Of a stretch of 47,482 nt of DNA, positions 1-6,712 are shown one piece after another. Made by a program: the position numbers and the translations under genes. Origin of the DNA: CAZYHS01 sp964647545 (GTDB taxonomy: Bacteria > UBA10199 > GCA-002796325 > 1-14-0-20-49-13); NCBI GenBank assembly GCA_964647545.1, contig CAZYHS010000016.1:1-47482 (forward strand), written 5' to 3'. Position 1 is the first letter of the stretch. Every line of letters starts with the position of its first letter. Below the pieces are notes generated by a model. It did not search any database. It saw only the letters and a list, made by a program, of their open reading frames with translations, and was not told where the DNA came from.

Positions 1-8
1 GTCCGATC

Positions 9-174
9 TCTTTAAATCCCCGCCCAAGCGGGTGGGGAACCGATGGGGCTAGAGAAAACTTGGAATATAAGGCTAGTTTCACACCCCCCGCTCGCGCGGG
101 GGGCGACGCTGATCCGATTCGCAATACGCCGAGTAAATTCTAGTTTCAATCCACGCCCCCGCGCGGGGGGCGAC
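9..174 (-). CRISPR. Short type I-C CRISPR array: three 32-nt repeats, two 35-nt spacers
   Basis: Repeat 1 (143-174), next to the leader, is an intact I-C type repeat; read on the minus strand it starts GTCGCCCCCCGCGCGG and ends GTGGATTGAAAC. Repeat 2 (76-107) keeps the GC-rich hairpin but has several changes, including the loss of the ATTGAAAC end. Repeat 3 (about 9-40) is heavily decayed. The period is exactly 67 nt, with 35-nt spacers at 108-142 and 41-75. Repeats decay away from the cas2-side leader, as expected for a trailer end, so the array probably ends here, but sequence beyond position 1 is unknown. Transcription should run on the minus strand, the same direction as the cas genes. 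Confidence 0.92.
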
Positions 175-356
175 CTTAACGCAACAACTCCATAGAATTA
201 CTCGCTTAATTTCTGCAATTTTGCGAACTGCCGATATAAACTATTTTTCACATGCGCTCTAATGCTATTAATGTAAAATTTCTTCTACAATTTCAGGTAA
301 CTTCAAAGAGCGCGAACCCACTGCGCTAACCGTATTCGCTCACCGTTCGCGCTGTC
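175..356 (-). promoter_or_regulatory. CRISPR leader with cas2-proximal dyad
   Basis: This 182-nt gene-free stretch lies between the cas2 stop and the first intact repeat. An inverted repeat AGCGCGAAC (309-317) / GTTCGCGCT (345-353) sits just after cas2. I-C leaders I know carry a comparable GCGAAC/GTTCGC dyad at this place. The array-proximal half is AT-rich and includes a TATA-like stretch on the minus strand, so the array promoter probably lies there. No ORF of note is present. Confidence 0.7.
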
Positions 357-650
357 CTAAATCACCAAAGGGCCTTCGGGATCATAAGTCTTTTTTGCGC
401 CGAGATGTTCGACTCTTTTTTTCCAGTTTGACCCCAAAAGATAGAACCGCAAGCTGTCATTTTTGATATCAATACAACTAAACAACTGGTTTTTCATTTT
501 GACCAACTGGGCTGGGTCTACCAAACACTCAAAAACAGAATACTGTACTCTCTGCCCCCAACTCTCACATACCTTTGCTACTTTTCTCAGCCTCTTCGCC
601 CCACTTCCATCATCGCTCTTAGCAACATCATAACTTACCAATACCATCAT
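357..650 (-). CDS. cas2: CRISPR-associated endonuclease Cas2 (type I-C)
   Basis: Cas2 is the dimeric core of the Cas1-Cas2 spacer integrase. The 97-aa product begins MMVLVSYDVA, the ferredoxin-like first strand with the conserved Asp, and this is the usual I-C Cas2 length. The open frame extends 13 codons upstream to 689. I chose 650 because a near-perfect Shine-Dalgarno, GGAGGTGAT (657-665), lies 6 nt before this ATG and the family starts here. The ribosome binding site overlaps the end of cas1, so the two are probably translationally coupled. It is the last gene of the cas operon, directly before the leader. Confidence 0.95.
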   Translation of the reverse strand: MMVLVSYDVAKSDDGSGAKRLRKVAKVCESWGQRVQYSVFECLVDPAQLVKMKNQLFSCIDIKNDSLRFYLLGSNWKKRVEHLGAKKTYDPEGPLVI

Positions 651-656
651 ACAATA

Positions 657-665
657 ATCACCTCC
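657..665 (-). promoter_or_regulatory. Strong ribosome binding site fixing the cas2 start
   Basis: Minus-strand GGAGGTGAT overlaps the cas1 stop codon (658-660) and sits 6 nt before the ATG at 650. It decides the cas2 start against the longer open frame to 689. Confidence 0.85.
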
Positions 666-1689
666 AAATGAAGGGAGGATAACCGTCAATATCGCCCCTT
701 AAAAATCTTGCGAATAACATAGCTTGAATATGGAACAATATTCCTATCTTGACATTCTCACCCAAGAACGGATGCATCAGCTCCTCTTGCTTTCGTTCTT
801 GATACGCAATAAGCACTATTTTCCTAGTATCATCGTTCATTAATACTGCGCCGCCCTCAGATCTTTTGAACCCCTTAACCAAAACTTGGTTACGATTGAT
901 CAACGACAGCACTAACCTATCCGCTAGGAACGATCTGAATTCCTCCATTAGGTCGAGAGCTAGACTTGGGCGCCCCGGTCTATCGCGATGCAAATAACCA
1001 ACATAGGCATCAAGCCCTACAGATTCAAGAGCAGAACGCACATCGTGAGTCAATAATGTATAGATGAAAGATAGGAGGCAGTTGACATTATCCATCGGTG
1101 GCCTTCTATTTCGGTCCGTAAAACAAAAATCGTTTTTTTGAGAAGTAATAAGATGATCGAATACGTCAAAATAGACCCCGGCTGAATCTCCTTCAACTCC
1201 GCGCAAAGCATCTAGGTCGTTCACCCTATCAATCGTTTCAGCAACGACCCCTAGTCTTCTTACTGCCAGCTCAACCTTAGCTCTATCTATTTTTTCAGAA
1301 TGGTCGCGCAGCGCGCGTTGTAAGACCTTTCTGGAATTGCAAATCTTCCCAATGATGATATTTTTGGCAATACCTGAACAAAATACTAAATCGTCTGCAC
1401 GTCTGTATTGCTCGCGCCTTAGAAGAACGTTTCCATTGGTCTTGCCATGAACACGCGCTAAAAATCTTCCATATTCTGTCAAGAAACTTATAGCTATATT
1501 ATTTTCGGCACATGCACCCATCAAAAATGGGCTCATTGCGACATTCCCAAAACAAACGATTCCACCTAAAGTATGTAGTGGTACCTGTATTTTCGTCACC
1601 TTTTCCACAGACACGACCACTGTTTCACCTTCTTTTGAAAGATAAGCGCCTTGCGTAGTTACGAACAGCGTGTTTAGAAATTTTTTTAT
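658..1689 (-). CDS. cas1: CRISPR-associated endonuclease/integrase Cas1 (type I-C), start codon anomalous
   Basis: Cas1 is the metal-dependent integrase of spacer acquisition. The catalytic set is visible as Glu143 (GVEGDSAG), His211 (GYLHRDRPGRPSL) and Asp223 (LDLMEEFR), numbered from the first canonical start, a GTG at 1620. The reading frame continues upstream of that GTG for 23 codons encoding KKFLNTLFVTTQGAYLS, which is the normal I-C Cas1 N-terminus, and the full 343 aa match the family length. The codon where Met is expected is ATA (1687-1689), 5 nt after a GGGAAG sequence. No ATG, GTG or TTG lies in frame between it and the upstream stop. The true start is therefore ATA, a truncated GTG product, or a frameshift fusion with the preceding nuclease gene. 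The family call is certain; the start is not. Confidence 0.9.
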   Translation of the reverse strand: MKKFLNTLFVTTQGAYLSKEGETVVVSVEKVTKIQVPLHTLGGIVCFGNVAMSPFLMGACAENNIAISFLTEYGRFLARVHGKTNGNVLLRREQYRRADDLVFCSGIAKNIIIGKICNSRKVLQRALRDHSEKIDRAKVELAVRRLGVVAETIDRVNDLDALRGVEGDSAGVYFDVFDHLITSQKNDFCFTDRNRRPPMDNVNCLLSFIYTLLTHDVRSALESVGLDAYVGYLHRDRPGRPSLALDLMEEFRSFLADRLVLSLINRNQVLVKGFKRSEGGAVLMNDDTRKIVLIAYQERKQEELMHPFLGENVKIGILFHIQAMLFARFLRGDIDGYPPFIWR

Positions 1690-1690
1690 A

Positions 1691-2827
1691 TTATCTTCCC
1701 GTTTTTTTAATTTTATTGCGATCTCTACTTAACTCCATTTCAATATCTTCGATGCTTGGAAGTGATGATCTTAAATTTGAAGGGAGAGACCGCGTTAATT
1801 CATACTCCGAGACCCCTATCGGCTTTTTGATACCTCGCAAGGTGTATTCAGCCAGCACAGACTTCTTATTCTGGCAAAGAATCAGTCCGATGGTCGGATT
1901 GTCATCTGCGTGACGCAGACAATCATCAACAACGTTGCAATAAAAATTCATCTTCCCAGCATATTCGGGCTTGAATACACCTTTTTTAAGTTCGATCACC
2001 ACATAACAGCGAAGTTTAAGATGATAAAAAAGAAGGTCTAAATAATAATCTTCATTTCCAAAATCTAAATGATACTGCCGCCCCACAAAAGCGAATCCTC
2101 GCCCAAGCTCTAAAAGAAACTTCTCAAGATGCCTTACCAATCCTACTTCCAGCTCTCTTTCGTGGAACGGTTCTTCAAGAGTAAGAAAATCAAAAACGTA
2201 GGGGTCCTTTAGTGTTTCTTGCACTAAGTCCGATTGAAGCGCAGGCAAACGCGCTTGAAAGTTGTGCGTCATCTTTCCCTGCCGTTCGTGTGCTCGCCCT
2301 TTGATCATAAGTTGCAACACGTTTCTGCTCCAACCATGATCTAATATAGCCTGCATATACCAGATCCGAACTGGCATACTCTTGATCTTTTCCATTAGAA
2401 TGACGTTGTGGCTCCAAGGAATTTTTGCAACAAGCTGTTGCGAACTTGCCTTTGCATTATCAATGGGCGTTTCTGCCACAAGCTGCGGCACTTTTGCGCC
2501 ACATTTGGGAGATTGTAATTTTGCAACAGGCTGTTGCAAAATTAGTGGGTCGCTATACTCTCGGGCGAACCGGATCATATATCCAATATTTCGTTCAGAA
2601 AACCCCTTTATTTGAGGAATTTCATTGCGAATATCCTTCGATAAACGCGGTATAACAGCCATCCCCCAACCTTCCAAGTTTTGCCGCTTCTGTAGCAAAC
2701 GGCCAATATCCCAATACATTTTAATAAGCTCTGCATTGGCCGAGAAGACGGCACGAATTTGACCTTGCCGGATCCTTTGCTTTATCTGCCCAAGCAATTC
2801 GGAATATTTTACGAATTTTTCACGCAT
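1691..2827 (-). CDS. DUF1016/YhcG-family PD-(D/E)XK nuclease inside the cas operon
   Basis: The 378-aa product has the DUF1016 N-terminal domain (about 5-150, with GFSERNIGYM and IPWSHNVILMEK) and the C-terminal nuclease domain (about 195-350). The nuclease motif is visible as Asp264 (YYLDLLFYH), Glu279 and Lys281 (VIELKKG). The family is a predicted DNA nuclease, often found near restriction systems or mobile DNA; its function is poorly known. The ATG at 2827 has GAGGAG 8 nt upstream. It overlaps cas4 by 19 nt and ends 1 nt before the inferred cas1 start, so it is embedded and co-transcribed with the adaptation genes. This position is not part of any standard I-C operon I know. Residues 99-146 form three 16-residue repeats. 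A role in prespacer trimming or as an associated defence gene is inference only. Confidence 0.9.
   Translation of the reverse strand: MREKFVKYSELLGQIKQRIRQGQIRAVFSANAELIKMYWDIGRLLQKRQNLEGWGMAVIPRLSKDIRNEIPQIKGFSERNIGYMIRFAREYSDPLILQQPVAKLQSPKCGAKVPQLVAETPIDNAKASSQQLVAKIPWSHNVILMEKIKSMPVRIWYMQAILDHGWSRNVLQLMIKGRAHERQGKMTHNFQARLPALQSDLVQETLKDPYVFDFLTLEEPFHERELEVGLVRHLEKFLLELGRGFAFVGRQYHLDFGNEDYYLDLLFYHLKLRCYVVIELKKGVFKPEYAGKMNFYCNVVDDCLRHADDNPTIGLILCQNKKSVLAEYTLRGIKKPIGVSEYELTRSLPSNLRSSLPSIEDIEMELSRDRNKIKKTGR
2390..2543. repeat. Three 48-bp tandem repeats with palindromic cores within the DUF1016 gene
   Basis: The encoded protein repeats QPVAK, QLVAE and QLVAK exactly 16 residues apart (Val101, Val117, Val133). 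At the DNA level each unit carries a GCAACAG..TGTTGC-like palindrome. The copy at 2517-2543 is perfect, with 12-nt arms (AATTTTGCAACA / TGTTGCAAAATT) around a 3-nt centre. The copy at about 2422-2444 has one mismatch and the middle copy is more diverged. The last unit leads into the family-typical IPWSHN, so the upstream units look like in-frame additions. Confidence 0.75.
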
Positions 2828-3450
2828 AACAAAGACTCCTCGATATACTCACCTACGGCACTCGTTTTCTCACCAACTTTCGGCATGCATATATCTTTTA
2901 GCGAGCACGACTCGCATTTCCTGTCATAAACGGCCTTTGGCGTCTTACCTGCTTTCATAAACTCGTGTAACTTTTGCGCCGTACATTCGGTCTCATTACG
3001 AAGATTATTAGAAAATTCAACATCCAACCTTCTGCGAGTTTTACCATAAAATATGGCGCCTGCAGGAATGTGGACATGGAGCATTTCTTCAAGACACATC
3101 GCCTGAGCACATAGTTGAACCCTATCGCAGTTATTTTCTTTTGGTTTGCCGTGCTTGTATTCAACTGGGAATAGGATCCAATCTCCTCTCGGCGACTTGC
3201 GGAATTCAACAACATCGGCCTTGCCGCTTAAACCTAGCATTAGCGACCGAAGTGGCATTCCCCTTTCTATCCTGACATCACCCCGAATCTCGAATACTTC
3301 ATCATGGGCGTGATCATGCATAACGCCACCCTCGGCAGTTAACAAATTCTCGGCCCATCTATGTTCAATGTAGGAAATTGCACACTGCCTCGGACAAAAC
3401 ACGAAGTGCTGAAGAGCGGAAAGCTGAATGAGGTCATCATCAGAGTACAT
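2809..3450 (-). CDS. cas4: CRISPR-associated exonuclease Cas4
   Basis: Cas4 is a RecB-like Fe-S nuclease that trims prespacers and helps choose the PAM during adaptation. In the 213-aa protein the nuclease residues are Asp79 (GKADVVEF), Glu97 and Lys99 (PVEYKHGK) and Gln112. The four Fe-S cysteines are Cys19 (FCPRQC) and Cys179, Cys182, Cys188 (RKCESCSLKDIC). The ATG follows the cas7 stop with no gap. The 3' end overlaps the DUF1016 gene by 19 nt, where cas1 would normally follow. All key residues are present, so it should be active. Confidence 0.96.
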   Translation of the reverse strand: MYSDDDLIQLSALQHFVFCPRQCAISYIEHRWAENLLTAEGGVMHDHAHDEVFEIRGDVRIERGMPLRSLMLGLSGKADVVEFRKSPRGDWILFPVEYKHGKPKENNCDRVQLCAQAMCLEEMLHVHIPAGAIFYGKTRRRLDVEFSNNLRNETECTAQKLHEFMKAGKTPKAVYDRKCESCSLKDICMPKVGEKTSAVGEYIEESLLCVKNS

Positions 3451-4344
3451 TTAGATTTTCTCTTCTACAGTTATACCTGCGGGAACTTGTTTATTAACCT
3501 CGATCTTGTAATCGGTAAAAGCACGAGCTGGTTTGGTTGCATCACTAGAGCGCGCAACTTTAACAAGTTCGAACAACTTGTGAGCAGGAGCGTTTCCAAG
3601 GGCAGAATCATGTTTAAAAACTATGAGCTTACGCGCATTCATCTTGCCTCTTGCCGCAGAATGATCGTGGTCGAACATATTTGCCAAGGCTTCCCACAAC
3701 AATTTCAGGTCATCTTCACTGAAACCGGTTTGCTGTCCTAAAAAGGCAGAAATGTAGCCTTCAACACGGTACAAACCATATGGGACTATGTGTTTACGAC
3801 CCATTGTACGATTATCGCCACCTTGCGAATCAGCCTCTTTTTCAGTCGTTACAGCCATACGCGTAATGCTCACCTCAAGCGGAACAATAGGTTCGATACT
3901 ACGAGCAAAATTCAATTGGACTGGTCCACGAACCTGTCCACAATTAGTACCTGTGGACATAACTGCTCCGAAAGTGCGAACATCAAAAAAATTGTGACAC
4001 ATCCACGCACGGGCCTTTTCAACTTCTTCGCTAGACCCTTTCCTTTTTTTCCTTTTCTTATCATCTACAGACTCTTTAGCGCCTATCGCATTATGGGCAC
4101 GGCCATGCACCTGATTTAATATTGCCTTCTCACGAACGTAAATTTCATAAGGAGATTGATTCTGTTTCACAATGTCAACAAAGTTGCGAATTTTTCTCTT
4201 TAAACAAACATCTGTAATTATCCCATAACTTGTTTCAGGATCGATTCGCGGAGTATTCCCAGAATCGGGGTCGCCATTTGGGTTCCCATTTTCTACATCG
4301 AATAGATAGACAAACTCATAGCGGTTCTTTATTAAATCCTTCAT
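3451..4344 (-). CDS. cas7: Cascade backbone protein Cas7 (Csd2), type I-C
   Basis: Cas7 forms the helical filament that holds the crRNA spacer in Cascade. The 297-aa product begins with the family signature YLFDVENGNPNGDPDSGN, followed by an RRM-like core with the typical MSTGTNCGQVRGPVQL segment. The ATG overlaps the cas8c stop by 4 nt, and GGAGGG lies just upstream inside cas8c. The stop abuts the cas4 ATG. Length and motifs are normal for Csd2. Confidence 0.95.
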   Translation of the reverse strand: MKDLIKNRYEFVYLFDVENGNPNGDPDSGNTPRIDPETSYGIITDVCLKRKIRNFVDIVKQNQSPYEIYVREKAILNQVHGRAHNAIGAKESVDDKKRKKRKGSSEEVEKARAWMCHNFFDVRTFGAVMSTGTNCGQVRGPVQLNFARSIEPIVPLEVSITRMAVTTEKEADSQGGDNRTMGRKHIVPYGLYRVEGYISAFLGQQTGFSEDDLKLLWEALANMFDHDHSAARGKMNARKLIVFKHDSALGNAPAHKLFELVKVARSSDATKPARAFTDYKIEVNKQVPAGITVEEKI

Positions 4345-6056
4345 ACATTTCCCTCCATTTTGGTTTCAGATTTTTTATAAAATTCCGGTTTTTGATGATA
4401 GTAACCCAGCGCAAACATGCCTTGTTCCTCAAGACCTAAATGCGATGGAAAGGCTTGAACGTTTGCAACAATTTCTTCGATAAACCTTTCTGTATTTCTT
4501 CCATATTCACTTTTTTGAATATGGTGTTGTGCCAGCCTTAATAACTGCGGGAACACAACCGATGGCGTTGCCGAGGCCGAACCATAAAAACGATCTTTTA
4601 TGGTGGTGTTCGCGCTTGGTAAGGCATCTTTTTGGGCCTTTTCAAGGGCGGCAAAAAGTCGTCCTAAAAGATACCCAACATCTTTTTGTTCTTTGTCTAG
4701 TGACACGGTGACCTCCTTGGTTTGTTTATTTTGAATTCTTAAGTTGCGGTTCAGATAGGCCTTGATAAGCGCGGCGCGGTAGTAACCAACCTCTTGTTCA
4801 GCTCGAATACGCTCAATCGTCGCGGTCAATATCGTTCGGGGATAAACAGACCCCGTTATGATCGACCTCATAAAGCTACCCGCAAGTAAAGGCGAAATAT
4901 TCTCTGTTTTTTCTTGCACTGCGGTTTTATGTAATAGCTTCCACAAACTAGGAAATTCGGAGTCGTTGTTAAACTCTCGCTGGATCTGTAGATCCTTGAA
5001 ATGTTGCCCGATCTTGCGACTCATCTCTTCAACCGTGCTGATGCGCCAGAAGCGAACAGATAATCTTTTAGCATTAGGCGCAAGGCCCAAAATGTAAAAC
5101 TTCAAATTTTCAGTATCGGCAAGTTCCGGTCGTTTTCCTTCGCGTATGGCTTCAAGAAATAACCTCAAGTTGCTTAAATCGGGTGTATTCTCTCGAGGGT
5201 CCAGAATATCTTTTAGGAACCCCGTGATCGGGGTATTACCCTCCGCCCAAAATACAGTTGTCGCATCACCAATTTGAATCTTCTGCCTACTCTCCTTTCG
5301 AAGCATGTAATTCAATGCGGTCGTGTAATTAAACATTGCCTCTTCACTGATAGGCGAATTGAAACTCTGTTCTTTTTTATAAGATTTAAAGGCATCTAGG
5401 TTACAGGAAACAATATCCGCACCGGTTGATTGTGCATCTTTAATCCCTTTAATACTGTTATGTAAACGAGCTATAGGTTCCTTATTACCGCTTACAAGAC
5501 AAAAAGCTGAATACTCTGACCTTTTTGTATTGTAATACTCCAACCATGCCTTTTTAACTGCCGCGCTTTCATGCACGTATGACCGTTCACCATCGAGCCT
5601 AAATACAATTTTCATTCCAGCCAGCTCGGCCCAAACAGGCCAACAGATCGAATGTTCCAAAATTTCCGGCTTCCACGAATCTAAAAACATTAATACTGCT
5701 TTCATTCCATCGTCGTTAATTCCATCACCAATACTATGGTGCAATTTTTTGAATGCTTCAAACGTTTCCATTGCCCTTTCAGGGTTTTCTTTGTTGTCAC
5801 ACCCAAGAACATATCCTGTGCTGTCGCACATAAAATTGGCCGTAATATTTACACTTCGTTTTACAACCTCTGGCACTATAAGTGTTTTCGCCATCTTCTT
5901 TTCATTACGCAAATCTTCAACTTGTAACAGTGTTCCGCGCTTGTCTAGAATGAGTGAGAAATACACCTTTTCTCTAGAAAATCCACGCAAAGGAATCTCT
6001 TCTTCGGGATTGTTTTTTAGCCTTTCATATTCTTCGCTAAGCGCCTGAAGAATCAT
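4341..6056 (-). CDS. cas8c: Cascade large subunit Cas8c (Csd1), type I-C
   Basis: Cas8c recognises the PAM and starts R-loop formation in type I-C Cascade; in the systems studied, its gene also gives a small Cas11-like subunit from an internal start. The 571-aa product is full length for Csd1 and shows the N-terminal REKVYFSLILDKRG and FMCDSTGYVLG segments typical of the family. The start overlaps the cas5c stop by 4 nt and the end overlaps cas7 by 4 nt. I did not identify a specific internal Cas11c start. The protein shows no truncation. Confidence 0.93.
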   Translation of the reverse strand: MILQALSEEYERLKNNPEEEIPLRGFSREKVYFSLILDKRGTLLQVEDLRNEKKMAKTLIVPEVVKRSVNITANFMCDSTGYVLGCDNKENPERAMETFEAFKKLHHSIGDGINDDGMKAVLMFLDSWKPEILEHSICWPVWAELAGMKIVFRLDGERSYVHESAAVKKAWLEYYNTKRSEYSAFCLVSGNKEPIARLHNSIKGIKDAQSTGADIVSCNLDAFKSYKKEQSFNSPISEEAMFNYTTALNYMLRKESRQKIQIGDATTVFWAEGNTPITGFLKDILDPRENTPDLSNLRLFLEAIREGKRPELADTENLKFYILGLAPNAKRLSVRFWRISTVEEMSRKIGQHFKDLQIQREFNNDSEFPSLWKLLHKTAVQEKTENISPLLAGSFMRSIITGSVYPRTILTATIERIRAEQEVGYYRAALIKAYLNRNLRIQNKQTKEVTVSLDKEQKDVGYLLGRLFAALEKAQKDALPSANTTIKDRFYGSASATPSVVFPQLLRLAQHHIQKSEYGRNTERFIEEIVANVQAFPSHLGLEEQGMFALGYYHQKPEFYKKSETKMEGNV

Positions 6057-6700
6057 ACTGCACCACCTTCCTTAAATTGAGGCACATCAACAACGCCATT
6101 TATCATTTTTGCTCTAAAGAACTTTGCCTCCATATCATTTTTAAAATCAATGTCGTGTAGCATCCAGCCAAGATCCATCTCTCCTTTTAAAGAAGAAATT
6201 GGGACTGTGCCTGAAATCAACTCGAAATTAACTGGAAATTCGCGGCATCCGAAATATGGTCTATGAAAACACTGACCACTCCGTACACGACGATTGAACA
6301 TAGCAAGATGTTTTCCTTCATTATCATCTTCTTTATCGGTAAATTCAAAATGAGCTTCAATAACATAACAAACATCCCGCAGAACCATTGCCGCACGCTG
6401 TTGACGGTCATCTTCAATAAAGGTTTCCAGCGCTGACATTCCGTCATTCATTGCAGATGTAATGTTGCGAAATGGGATTTTCCCACCCAACTCATTACGC
6501 CTGACATTGTCGAATTTTATCGGATTTATGACATGAATGCGGTCAACCACCCAGCGTATCGCCGGCTTCCAATATATGGCCTCCAATATTCCGCGTGCGG
6601 CCGAGGGCGTGATCACATCGTAACTAACCCTTTCCGTCTTCATCTCCGGACGAGTAAAACAGGCATAATCACCCCAAACCTTAAGCTTGATTCCGTACAT
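6053..6700 (-). CDS. cas5c: crRNA-processing Cascade subunit Cas5c (Cas5d)
   Basis: In type I-C, which lacks Cas6, Cas5 cuts the precursor crRNA. The 215-aa product starts KLKVWGDYACFTRPEMK, the conserved first strand, followed by a PSAARGILEAIYWKP helix. Candidate catalytic residues are Tyr43 and the Lys130-His131 pair (GKHLAMFNRR), which match the Tyr/Lys/His arrangement of the studied I-C Cas5 enzymes. AGGAGG lies just before the ATG. The gene follows cas3 by 12 nt and overlaps cas8c by 4 nt. Confidence 0.94.
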   Translation of the reverse strand: MYGIKLKVWGDYACFTRPEMKTERVSYDVITPSAARGILEAIYWKPAIRWVVDRIHVINPIKFDNVRRNELGGKIPFRNITSAMNDGMSALETFIEDDRQQRAAMVLRDVCYVIEAHFEFTDKEDDNEGKHLAMFNRRVRSGQCFHRPYFGCREFPVNFELISGTVPISSLKGEMDLGWMLHDIDFKNDMEAKFFRAKMINGVVDVPQFKEGGAV

Positions 6701-6712
6701 ATGCCTCCTTTC

